NCBI RefSeq assembly: GCF_026427775.1
Contig: NZ_CP044532.1
Coordinates: 2,356,001-2,420,000, forward strand
DNA: 64,000 nt
Source of the DNA: Arthrobacter sp. CDRTa11
GTDB lineage: Bacteria; Actinomycetota; Actinomycetes; Actinomycetales; Micrococcaceae
Direction: 5' to 3'
Position numbers and translations under genes: made by a program. Numbering within the stretch: position 1 is the first letter of the stretch; every line of letters starts with the position of its first letter. A model generated the notes under the pieces. The model saw nothing but the letters and a program-made list of their open reading frames with translations, ran no database searches and was not told the origin of the DNA. Shown piece after piece: positions 43,542 to 52,168 of the stretch.

Positions 43542-46120
43542 CAAGCCAACTCACACCGCCGCCGTCGCGAAGGATCAAAGGAGAACACGAAGTGGAAAAA
43601 ATTGTGGACGTGGGGACTTCCCATTCCGGCTCTCTGACTGCAGAGGTGGACTCCAAGCAGCCGGCTGTAGTCCTTACCGGAGTGTCCAAGTCGTATCCGG
43701 GCGTGAAGGCGCTCACAAACGTCAATTTCGACTGCCGGCCGGGGGAAGTCCACGCGCTCGTGGGAGAAAACGGCTCCGGGAAGTCCACCCTCATCAAAAT
43801 CGCTTCGGGCGTACTCACGCATGACACTGGCGAAGTCACCATCGGAGGTCAGTCGCTGGCCGGCGGGTCAGTAAAACGCGCCCGCAAACTCGGTCTCGTT
43901 ACCGCATATCAGGACACATCCTTGGTTGAGGAACTCACCGTCGCGGACAACATTGCGCTCTCCTTCAACGCCATTGGCGAGCCGCGCCCGTCGGATCTTG
44001 ACCGGCTGCTTGCCCGCTATGACCTGCCGTTTAAACCCACGGACCTCGTAGGCGCACTGGGTCCCGGCGCACGCCAGCTCCTCGAAGTCGCGAGGGCCAT
44101 GAGCCACCAGCCACGTGTCCTGATGCTTGACGAGCCCACCGCTGCCCTGGACATGCAGTACGCGGCACACTTGGAAGAGCTGATCCGGCAGTCCCGCGAC
44201 GAGGGGGTCGCCATTGTTTATGTCAGCCACCGCTTGGAAGAGGTCCGCCGCCTTGCCGACAGGCTTACTGTCCTCCGCGACGGGGTGATCCAGGGAACCT
44301 ACAGTGGCCGGAACTGGGAAGTGGACGAAATAGTTGAAGTCATGGTCGGTGCCCCAACCGACCTTGAGTTCCCGACTCGAACGCCGACTAAGGCGCAGAC
44401 CAACAGGCTGGAGGTTCGGGACCTGTCCGGGCAGGGCTACGGCCCCGTATCGATCAACGTTCGTCCAGGCGAGATTGTCGGCGTCGCAGGTGCGGAAGGC
44501 AACGGACAGAGAGCCTTACTACGCGGCCTCATCGGTGAAAAACGCACTTCGGGAGAGATCCTGGTCGACGGCAAGCCCGTTGGACGGGGCGGTCCGTCCG
44601 CGGCTCTGGATGCCGGCATCAGTTTCCAGAGCGGCGATCGCGCTGTGGAGTCTGTCTATAGCGAGCTGTCTGTGATGGAGAATGCTACTGCCCAGCTGGG
44701 TCCTGAAAGCGGCCCCTTCGGCCTTGCCCTGCCCAGTCGCCTTCGGGAGGCCTTCGGTAAGGTGTCGAAGCAGCTCGGCATCGTGGCCGCATCGCCCTAC
44801 CAGCCAATCAGTGGCCTCTCGGGGGGTAATCAGCAAAAAGCTGTCCTTGCCAGGCCAGCTTTGCGACCCCCCAAGGTGCTGGTCGTCGATGAACCGACTC
44901 AAGGAGTTGATGCAAGGGCGCGCATGGACATCTACCGCGTCTTGTCCGGCGCGGCCGAGGAAGGAATGGCCGTTCTCGTAAATTCCTCAGACTCAGCTGA
45001 ACTGGCGGGGATGTGTGACCGGGTCTATGTCATGTCACGCGGCACCGTCGTCCAGGAGTTGGCGGGGCCGACGACAGAATCCGCTATCGTCCGCAGCTTC
45101 GTCAGCGCGGCTGGCGTAGACCAGAATCACGTTGACCAGATACCCAGCAATGCTGGTCTGGCGTCGCGACTCATCGCGCGCGCCTCCTCGAATTTCCCCA
45201 TTCTTGCTCTGTTGTTGCTGACGGCAATTGTGGCGGGGTACGCCGGCAGCCAGTCGCCGTTCTTTTGGACGTGGCCCAACCTCGCGAACATGCTGATCAT
45301 CGCATTGCCCTTGGCTTTCGTTGCCCTTGGACAGCAATTCACCATGCTTTCGAGAGGCTTTGACCTTTCGGTCGGTTCAACGATGAGTCTTACCGTCGTC
45401 CTTGTCTCGATGACGCTCCCGGATCTGAGCCCCGCTTCCTTAGCGGGAACGATCCCCTTGCTCCTTCTGGTCGCGGCGGCAATCGGGGGTTTCAACGCCG
45501 TGCTGATCGGCTGGCTGAAAATCAACGCCGTCGTTGCCACCATCGCCACCATGGGCATCGTCCAAGGCATCGCCATCATCCTCCGGCCCGCACCGGGCGG
45601 TGTCATCGCGCCGGACCTCGGGACTGCTGTCAGCCTCGGCGTCGCATTCGTGCCAGCTCCATTTATCGGCCTGGTCGTGTTGACCATCGCACTCGAGCTG
45701 TGGCTCTATCGGAGCCGGTCTGGGCTGGCCGTGCGAGGTGCCGGCTTCAACCCGGAAGCAAGCCGAAGGATCGGCCGGCAGGTCGGCGTCATTCGGGCCG
45801 TCGGACTTCTCGTGTGTGCCCTCGGGGCGGTCGTCGGAGGCGTGCTTCTGGCTTCCCAAACAGGCATCGGATCGAACGCCGTGGGCGCAACATATTCGCT
45901 TCCCGCGTTCGCCGCAGTGTTCCTGGGAGGGGCCGTCATGACCGGCGGCAGGGGCTCCTTCATCGGTGCGCTCCTGGGAGCCGTGTTCCTCTCGCTACTG
46001 GACAACGTCACCCCGCTGCTGAACATCCCCAACGCGACCGAGCAGGTCATTTACGGCATCATCCTGCTCGTTGCCGTGTCCGGCTACACAGTGGCCCAGC
46101 GGGTACGTACACGGAAATGA
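43538..46120 (+). CDS. Fused ABC transporter: double ATPase plus permease (RbsA-RbsC type)
   Basis: An 860-residue fusion. Residues about 40-280 form the first ATPase (Walker A GENGSGKST, Walker B VLMLDEPTAALD, unusual signature LGPGARQ). Residues about 290-525 form the second ATPase (degenerate Walker A GAEGNGQRAL, signature LSGGNQQK, VLVVDEPTQGVD), as in RbsA. Residues about 540-860 form a complete RbsC-like permease (QQFTMLSRGFDLSVGSTMSL, RGAGFNPEASRRIG loop). Usually these are separate genes. ATG 43538 overlaps the upstream stop; GTG 43591 with a strong AAAGGAG site is an alternative start. No frameshift or stop separates the parts. Confidence 0.92.
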   Translation: MTSQLTPPPSRRIKGEHEVEKIVDVGTSHSGSLTAEVDSKQPAVVLTGVSKSYPGVKALTNVNFDCRPGEVHALVGENGSGKSTLIKIASGVLTHDTGEVTIGGQSLAGGSVKRARKLGLVTAYQDTSLVEELTVADNIALSFNAIGEPRPSDLDRLLARYDLPFKPTDLVGALGPGARQLLEVARAMSHQPRVLMLDEPTAALDMQYAAHLEELIRQSRDEGVAIVYVSHRLEEVRRLADRLTVLRDGVIQGTYSGRNWEVDEIVEVMVGAPTDLEFPTRTPTKAQTNRLEVRDLSGQGYGPVSINVRPGEIVGVAGAEGNGQRALLRGLIGEKRTSGEILVDGKPVGRGGPSAALDAGISFQSGDRAVESVYSELSVMENATAQLGPESGPFGLALPSRLREAFGKVSKQLGIVAASPYQPISGLSGGNQQKAVLARPALRPPKVLVVDEPTQGVDARARMDIYRVLSGAAEEGMAVLVNSSDSAELAGMCDRVYVMSRGTVVQELAGPTTESAIVRSFVSAAGVDQNHVDQIPSNAGLASRLIARASSNFPILALLLLTAIVAGYAGSQSPFFWTWPNLANMLIIALPLAFVALGQQFTMLSRGFDLSVGSTMSLTVVLVSMTLPDLSPASLAGTIPLLLLVAAAIGGFNAVLIGWLKINAVVATIATMGIVQGIAIILRPAPGGVIAPDLGTAVSLGVAFVPAPFIGLVVLTIALELWLYRSRSGLAVRGAGFNPEASRRIGRQVGVIRAVGLLVCALGAVVGGVLLASQTGIGSNAVGATYSLPAFAAVFLGGAVMTGGRGSFIGALLGAVFLSLLDNVTPLLNIPNATEQVIYGIILLVAVSGYTVAQRVRTRK

Positions 46121-46238
46121 TGTTGGCGACGGGTCAAAGACGCTCAAAAAAATGAGGAGGAGACGTACGGGATGGCAATGACGGCCGCAACGGGCCTTCG
46201 CTGACCCCGAAGTCTGATTTAGTGATTATTGGTCCCAA

Positions 46239-46276
46239 GCTTGCAGGGCTGGCTTATCCGGCCCTGCAAGCCTCTT
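46239..46276 (+). terminator. Intrinsic terminator after the ABC operon
   Basis: GCTTGCAGGGC pairs with GCCCTGCAAGC over an 11-base loop and is followed by CTCTTT, 118 bases after the fused transporter gene. Confidence 0.82.
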
Positions 46277-46313
46277 TACCGCCATGCCCCCGCTGACAAG
46301 AAGGAGCCCAATC

Positions 46314-46724
46314 TTGCGCGCAAGCCAGGAAATCGTCAACCTGCTGACCGAGTACTACGCCGCGATGGAGACTAACCAACCTGACCGGTACGGCAAGTAC
46401 TTCGCTTACGACATAACTCTGACCTTTGCTCCCGCACCCACCATCACCGGTCGCGATGCGGCGCTCACTGCCATGGCGGGATTGCTTGGCCGGGTGCGAT
46501 CGTTGCACCACGATCTGGTCAACGTATGGGAAGAAGACGAAGGCGTTGTCATTTTCGAGTCTCTCGGCGTCTGGCACCTCCACAACGGGAGGAGCGTGTC
46601 AATCAAGGCATGCTCCGTCTTCACTGTTGAAAATGGCAAGTTCACGGACCAGCGCATCTATGTCGACAATTCGCCCCTCTTCGAACTGCTCGATGAACCC
46701 GTGGCGGCCAGCCCGTCGTCGTGA
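46314..46724 (+). CDS. SnoaL/NTF2-like protein
   Basis: About 136 residues with the pattern of the SnoaL-like polyketide-cyclase/NTF2 fold: EIVNLLTEYYAAMETNQPDRYGKYFAYDITLTFAPAPTITGRDAA, then HHDLVNVWEEDEGVVIFESLGVWHLHNGRSVSIKACSVFTVENGKFTDQRIYVDNSPLF. Family members are small lyases, isomerases or binding proteins. I place the start at TTG 46314, 7 bases after AAGGAG, rather than ATG 46284, which precedes that site. It follows the ABC terminator and is probably transcribed separately or by read-through. Confidence 0.8.
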   Translation: MRASQEIVNLLTEYYAAMETNQPDRYGKYFAYDITLTFAPAPTITGRDAALTAMAGLLGRVRSLHHDLVNVWEEDEGVVIFESLGVWHLHNGRSVSIKACSVFTVENGKFTDQRIYVDNSPLFELLDEPVAASPSS

Positions 46725-46840
46725 GGGACTCCTCTCCGTACACACGTACGGGGACCAATGGTCACCCGGGCGCGAAACCTGATCAACGGGTCCTGGATCA
46801 TCCAAAATGACATCACCGCGCGAGGACTTGTTGTTTAGCA

Positions 46841-46859
46841 AATCCCATTGTATGGGATA
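46841..46859. promoter_or_regulatory. Shared operator, site D
   Basis: AATCCC-ATTGTAT-GGGATA; its core ATCCCAT-TGT-ATGGGAT is a perfect 7-3-7 palindrome. A perfect -10 box TATAAT lies just right of it at 46862-46867. Downstream is only a decayed region with one doubtful small ORF. Confidence 0.65.
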
Positions 46860-47033
46860 TTTATAATATTCAGGATTAGGTTCCCACTAAGCGGGCGATG
46901 GCACCTGAAGCGGACGCGGCAGGCACTCATCCTGCCTGGGGAAGAGCGACCCTCCTGGGCCAGTCCGCTCCCGCTTTCCAAATGGCTGACGGCTCCGCAT
47001 GGGGCCGCATCCGTCGTACATCGAGAGGAGAAC

Positions 47034-47426
47034 ATGGAATACGCGGGGAATCCGGACGAGCCGAACCAGTTCGTCGGATCAGCGGTGGTCACTGGAGCAT
47101 CCTATGACCACCGAAAAACCATTTTGCAACTTCGGACTTTCGCGGGAAGTTGCCTCAACTACAGCCTTGACGACATTCCCGACGCGGCCGGCGAGGCCGA
47201 ATTCCGCAGGAACCATCCCCTTCCCATCTCGGTTAAGATCCAGCAAGGTGGCGAATGCTGCAGCGTGATCGCGCTGACCTCAGATGGAACGCGACGCTCG
47301 AACGTGACTCTGGGCACGGCGCTGGCACTGCACCAGGCCGGGGTTCATGCGGTCGTCGACGGGGGTCGGCAGACCGAAGTGTCTTGTTCATCCAAAACGG
47401 CAAAGAGTCAAACGGCGATGCCCTGA
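47034..47426 (+). CDS. Hypothetical protein, possibly a gene remnant
   Basis: A 130-residue frame starting MEYAGNPDEPNQ behind an AGAGGAGA ribosome site. The middle (LPISVKIQQGGECCSVIALTSDG, then NVTLGTALALHQAGVHAVVDGG) looks protein-like, but I recognise no family and the C-terminal 20 residues (SCSSKTAKSQTAMP) look random, as after a frameshift. It lies 175 bases downstream of operator site D, which suggests that a regulated gene once stood here. Confidence 0.35.
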   Translation: MEYAGNPDEPNQFVGSAVVTGASYDHRKTILQLRTFAGSCLNYSLDDIPDAAGEAEFRRNHPLPISVKIQQGGECCSVIALTSDGTRRSNVTLGTALALHQAGVHAVVDGGRQTEVSCSSKTAKSQTAMP

Positions 47427-48124
47427 CCCTTGACTAAAGAATCCGCCGACGGAGGGGTGTTGAAGTGGCAGACACTTCAGCGAACTCAGCGGCTTCAACA
47501 CCAGTAATGCGGGGCTGGCCCGTGCTCGGTGGTGGACAAGCCTTGCAGAGCGGAGGGTCGCCGCGACGGGTGCAGTGTGGTCGTGCCACCCAGCTCGAAA
47601 ATTCGCGGCGGGGACGCCATCATCGCGATCCTCAATGCGCTCACGGCCAGGACCCGATCTCTGATGTTTACCATGGCATACCGAATGGATCAGTGACGGG
47701 CCACGATTTCGTCTGCCCAGTCGAGGAGCCGGGCAGCAACGAGCTGGTCCGACGTTCCCCCTGCTCTAACGAGGAAACGATCCACCATGCAGGCCCCTTC
47801 TTCGTGAACAGTTCCAGAACGCGCAAAATCAAATCCAGGATTAACGAACCCCGTCCACCCACGTGAGCAACCATCCTCGTATCGTCGACCCGTCACGCGG
47901 GCACACCAACAATTTGTCATATCTCATAGTGTAGGATATTGGTAACTCTTTGGGAATGCTTTTGGAATGCCTAACTTGAGCCGCGCCGCTGGGCGCATCG
48001 CCTCACGTGTCGCAGCCCGCAGGGGGTGAAAGTCTGGGAACGCGTACTTTTGGCTGGGGGAGCGCAGGCGTAGAAGCGCCTGGCCCAGTATTTCCAGCGG
48101 AACTCCCGGATACCTCGATCTCGT
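47427..48124. other. Decayed gene-free stretch
   Basis: About 700 bases without a complete gene. One plus-strand frame ends with a protein-like stretch (SSKIRGGDAIIAILNALTA) before a stop near 47697. A minus-strand frame reading RLLDWADEIVARH starts near the same place. Both look like ends of lost genes that I cannot identify. Operator site E lies at 47920. Confidence 0.4.
47920..47938. promoter_or_regulatory. Shared operator, site E (degenerate, orphan)
   Basis: TATCTC-ATAGTGT-AGGATA keeps the 7-base spacer. No intact gene starts on either side, so it is probably a relic of a lost promoter. Confidence 0.45.
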
Positions 48125-48870
48125 GAACGGCGCTGCTTCTCCAGCAGGCTTTCCGTTGTGAACCTGCCCGCCTGTTTGACGCCGAGCAACGACAGGGACC
48201 TGGACGTCGCGCCGCTCGTTCCCGTTCCACGCGATCCCCAAGCCGCCCAAGACTGTCTTCTGAACGGTGAAAATAAGTGCCGCGGCGCCGTAGACGCCGG
48301 GGGCGAACTCTCCCTTCGTCAAGAGGTAGCCGCCCTCTTGATCTCGCCCAGAGACTTGCGAAAAAAGCATCACGTGCTGCCCAGCCCAGGGACCTCAACC
48401 ACTGTATGTCTACGGGGGACAGATGGCTTTCAGGCGGTGATGGGGGATGTGAGCCAGGATGCCTGTAACCGCTCCTTGGAACAAGGGGCGCCACTGTCCG
48501 CGGCCGAACCGGGTTTCTGGGCTCTGCACGGCGCGGTGCTCTCCAACGCAGAAGATTGAGTCATCATCAAACGCTGTTAGCAGAGCGGAATGCCCGATTC
48601 TTCCACAGTGTCCTCGAGGACGCCAGGGCAGGCCAGCAGCAACGGATCCTCGCGGCGGTATTTAGCCCTTGATGATAAGGCTCTAATAGCCATGGCGCAC
48701 CGCGGTGAGCAGTCCTACGTATGGAGGATCTTGATGTAGCGCCTTCTCGTCGCCCTGGTTCCTGTGACGGCTGGTTCCTGACAATCTATCTGGGCCAATA
48801 TCGACCTTGTCCGGGCGTCGAGGGAAACCCGGACGCTCAAGGAGCACCGCCAGCCGTTAAACATGCTGGC
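48125..48870 (-). pseudogene. IclR-family regulator remnant
   Basis: On the minus strand, pieces match the regulator at 33458-34270 in order but in changing frames: PASMFNGWRC and RRRYIKILHT (HTH end), GHSALL, PETRFGRGQWRPLFQGAV, LAHIPHHRLKAI, GGYLLTKGEFAPGVYGAAALIF, VQKTVLGGLGIAWNGNERRDVQV, VKQAGRF. Several stops and frameshifts interrupt it. It lies directly downstream of the ALDH gene, just as the intact regulator lies downstream of another ALDH. Confidence 0.82.
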
Positions 48871-48988
48871 AGGATGGTTGCTGAACGCGTCACGACGCGG
48901 CCAGGGCAAGGCGTCATCGTCGGACGACTTCAGTTGCTGCCAGTGGCCGCCGTTCCCGATGGCGTGTCCTTTCCTGTCAGGAACAATG

Positions 48989-49259
48989 ATCTGCTGTATT
49001 AGTTGTCGGCGTAGGGTAGTTCTCGTTTGGTGGTGAGGTCCCAGACGACGGCTTTGCGGCGTGTGTACATGGCGATGGAGTCGAAGCCGTTTTCTTTGCC
49101 GAAGCCGCTTTGTTTCATGCCTCCGAAGGGGACGGTGGGGTGGAAGGAGCGGTAGGTGTTGATCCATACCGTTCCTGCCTCGAGGCGTTTGGCGAGGTAT
49201 TGGATGGTCCGTGCGTCGTTGCCCCAGATTTGCGCGCTGAGTCCGAATTCGGAGGAGTT
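48989..49259. repeat. Inverted repeat with 1-271
   Basis: 3' end of the complete ALDH gene plus 10 bases of downstream DNA, matching the reverse complement of 1-271. On the far side the gene continues intact here, whereas the first copy runs off the window. Confidence 0.85.
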
Positions 49260-50519
49260 GGCGCGCGCGGTTACTTCATCGACGTCGGAGTAGGAGAACA
49301 CGCTGGCCATCGGCCCGAAGGCCTCATTGAGGGCCGCGGGATTGTCGTCCTTGACCTCTGCGAGGACCGTGGGCTGGTAGAAGGCGCCGCCTGCGAGTTC
49401 GCCGTCCTCGGCCGGGGTGCCGCCGGCGAGGGCGACCGCGCCGGCGTCGATCGCGCGTTTGACCAGATTGTCCACGCGTTCACGGTGCGGGCGGCTGATG
49501 AGCGTGCCCATCTGCGAGGATTCCTTCGTGGGAAGTCCGACCCGTACTGTTTGCGCTTTCTGCCCGAGCCGTTCGCTGACCTGGGCATACATCGAGTCCG
49601 GGACGAAAATCCGGGATCCGGTCACGCAGCTTTGGCCGCTCTTTGCGAAGTTTGAGTGCAGCAGCGACGGGATAGCGGCCTCGAGGTCGGCGTCCGGCAG
49701 CAGGATCGCGGGGCTCTTCCCGCCGAGTTCGAGGAATACCGGCACGATGTTCTTAGCGGACTGGTTGATGATCGCCCGCCCTGAATCCGGTCCGCCGGTG
49801 AAGGCGATCATCCCGATATCCGGATGCTCGGTGAGCAGCGGCCCGACCACCGCTCCACGGCCGGTCACGACACTGATCACACCGGCCGGAACGCCTGCCT
49901 CAAGGGCAAGTTCAACCATCCGGTAGTTCAGCAAAGGGGCGACCTCGGGTGCCTTGATCACGATGCAGTTCCCGGCCACGAGCGCCGGGCCCGCCTTCAA
50001 CGCGACGAAATTCGCGTTCCCGTTATAGGGGCTGACGCCCGCGACGACGCCGAAGGGCTCATCAAGACCGTACGAGAGCCGGTCAGGCAACTGCGCGAAG
50101 GTACGTCCTTCGAGCTTGTCAGCAATCCCTGCGTAGTAGCGCAGGACCCGGGCGCTGTTGTCAATGTCAGCCATAGCCTCGCGGCGGAGGTGGCCCACAT
50201 CGGCGACCTCCAGGTCAGCCAACTCATCACGGTGCTGAACAATTGCATCCGCCCAGGCCCCGAGCATTCTGGCCCGGACCTCCGGCGCCGTTCCCCGCCA
50301 CACCTTCTCATACACAGCCTTCGCTCCCGCGACCACTGCGTCGATCTCTGCAGCATCAGCCTCATGCAATGAACCAATGACAGTGCCCGTAGCCGGATTA
50401 TGAATCTCCAACTCAAAGCCAGCTGAAGGAACCCTCACCCCCTCGGCAGAGATTAGGCCGACACGAAAGGGCCTTCCTTCTCGCGTCCCGGCAAACACTT
50501 CGGACGTTGTCGTTGTCAT
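48999..50519 (-). CDS. Aldehyde dehydrogenase
   Basis: A complete 506-residue ALDH. VSPYNGNANFV, FTGGPDSGRA, the Glu in LELGGKS, the Cys in KSGQSCVTGSR, an unusual NEAFGPMASVF where most have EEIFGPV, and PFGGMKQSGFGKENG are visible. Of the two nearby Met codons I prefer ATG 50519, since AAGGA touches the earlier one at 50531. Its last 261 bases are repeated at the start of the window. It lies 15 bases downstream of the ACS-type MFS gene, so an uptake-plus-oxidation operon with PrpD further upstream is likely. Confidence 0.92.
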   Translation of the reverse strand: MTTTTSEVFAGTREGRPFRVGLISAEGVRVPSAGFELEIHNPATGTVIGSLHEADAAEIDAVVAGAKAVYEKVWRGTAPEVRARMLGAWADAIVQHRDELADLEVADVGHLRREAMADIDNSARVLRYYAGIADKLEGRTFAQLPDRLSYGLDEPFGVVAGVSPYNGNANFVALKAGPALVAGNCIVIKAPEVAPLLNYRMVELALEAGVPAGVISVVTGRGAVVGPLLTEHPDIGMIAFTGGPDSGRAIINQSAKNIVPVFLELGGKSPAILLPDADLEAAIPSLLHSNFAKSGQSCVTGSRIFVPDSMYAQVSERLGQKAQTVRVGLPTKESSQMGTLISRPHRERVDNLVKRAIDAGAVALAGGTPAEDGELAGGAFYQPTVLAEVKDDNPAALNEAFGPMASVFSYSDVDEVTARANSSEFGLSAQIWGNDARTIQYLAKRLEAGTVWINTYRSFHPTVPFGGMKQSGFGKENGFDSIAMYTRRKAVVWDLTTKRELPYADN

Positions 50520-50534
50520 CTTCGCGATCATCCT

Positions 50535-51926
50535 TCAGTTGGGTGGTGACTGGATTGGAGTTGTTGGTTCAAAAGTTTCGGGCTGGTCCTGCTTCTCGGA
50601 CGGCGCTGCTTCCCCCTGGTTGCGGGGTGGCACTTTGACGAAGAGCAACAATACGAACGCGAGCGAGAGCGCAACCAGCGGAACGGTCATTCCTACAATG
50701 GTGTCGCCAGGAGTGGCCAGCTTGCCGATGAGAAACGGCCCGAAGAAACCGCCGGCAGAAGCCAAGGAATTGATAACGGCGATTCCAACCACTGCTTGCC
50801 GCTTTGTCAGGATCTGGCTGATCAGGGCCCAGTACGTAGGGATGTTCCCGATCACGCCGCAGGCCAGCAGGATGAGTCCTATCATTCCCAGCAGTGGGGA
50901 GCCGCGGAACACGGCAGTCATGAGCAGGCCGACGATAGCGGTGGCGAAGCAAGTCAGGACGATAAACTTCCGTCGTCCGCTGATGTCTGCATAGCGGACG
51001 AGCAGCAACATCACGATGGCACCGCACAAGTACGGTATAGCTCCGTATAGACCGATATTGGTCGGAGAGTATGACGGATTCAATTGGGACACGACTTGCG
51101 GGAGGAAGAAGGTCATCCCATAAGCTGCTACCCCGGCTAGTGCATTGATCAGGCCCAAATACAGGATCTTGGGGTTCCGCAAGGCCCGCAGCTCGCTCGA
51201 GTTGTCGTGCTTGTCTTCGGGCATGGCTGCATACTCTTCGGCTATGGAACCTTCCAGCCACTTCTTTTCGTCAGCATTGAGCCACTTGGCCTTGCTCGGC
51301 CGATCCGCCAGGGTCAGTAGGATCCAAATCCCGAGTAGGACCGGCGGCAGTCCTTGGAGGATGAAGATCCATCGCCAAGAGCTGAGCCCAAACCAGTCCA
51401 CGTGCTCTAGAATCAAGCCGCCACTTACGCTTCCAACAATGAGAGCAGCAGGCATGGCCAGCGCTATGGCACCGATAGCCCGGCCGCGGTCGTGATTCAG
51501 GAACCAATAGGTGAGGAAAAGAATGAGTCCAGGGAAAAGCCCGGCCTCAGCAATGCCTAGTAGGACGCGGGCGAAATACAACTGTGTGACCGAGTGCACG
51601 AATCCAGTAGCCATGGTGACCAGGCCCCAGGTGATCGCAATGCGCGCCAGCCAGAGTCGGGCGCCGACCTTCGCGAGAATCATATTGCTGGGAACCTCAA
51701 GGAGAACATATGCGACAAAGAAAATCGCGGCGACAGCGCCGTACGTCGCAACGTCAATGCCGAGTTCCTTGCCCATCGTCAATTGGGCATAACTAATGGA
51801 GGCGCGATCCATATAGTTAAACGCGTACAGCAGGAAGGCGACCGGCAGGATTGTCCGTCTAACCTTCTTGATGACCGATTTTCGGTCTACGGCCGACTTG
51901 GCCGGTATGAAACTACTTGTAGCCAC
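50535..51926 (-). CDS. MFS transporter, anion:cation symporter (ACS) family
   Basis: A 463-residue, 12-helix carrier. LLYAFNYMDRASISYAQLTM is the hallmark first helix of the ACS group (ExuT, GarP, TsaR-like carriers of sugar acids and organic anions), followed by NMILAKVGARLWLARI and RVLLGIAEAGLFPGLILFLTYWF. A charged C-terminal tail ends the protein. GTG 51926 follows AGGAGGT by 6 bases; the longer frame to 52079 encodes no sensible leader. It precedes the ALDH by 15 bases. The anion transported is probably the pathway substrate. Confidence 0.93.
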   Translation of the reverse strand: MATSSFIPAKSAVDRKSVIKKVRRTILPVAFLLYAFNYMDRASISYAQLTMGKELGIDVATYGAVAAIFFVAYVLLEVPSNMILAKVGARLWLARIAITWGLVTMATGFVHSVTQLYFARVLLGIAEAGLFPGLILFLTYWFLNHDRGRAIGAIALAMPAALIVGSVSGGLILEHVDWFGLSSWRWIFILQGLPPVLLGIWILLTLADRPSKAKWLNADEKKWLEGSIAEEYAAMPEDKHDNSSELRALRNPKILYLGLINALAGVAAYGMTFFLPQVVSQLNPSYSPTNIGLYGAIPYLCGAIVMLLLVRYADISGRRKFIVLTCFATAIVGLLMTAVFRGSPLLGMIGLILLACGVIGNIPTYWALISQILTKRQAVVGIAVINSLASAGGFFGPFLIGKLATPGDTIVGMTVPLVALSLAFVLLLFVKVPPRNQGEAAPSEKQDQPETFEPTTPIQSPPN

Positions 51927-52168
51927 GCTGCTACCTCCTGGTAGGTTGTGCCCATTTGGGCTAGATCTATAGAGCGTTTGTGACGTCCCTGAGGATTTTG
52001 AAGGATGGTTTGGAGACTGAATGACTCTTGAGGGCAGGATGGAGCTGCTTATTTGGCTGAAGCCGACAGATGCTGGCATCCTCAGGAGCTGACATGATCA
52101 GCTCGAGGCGGTGGCCGTTATCACTCGAATGGCGCCATTAGGGCCCAACCGTTTCTGGCCTTGGCCTG

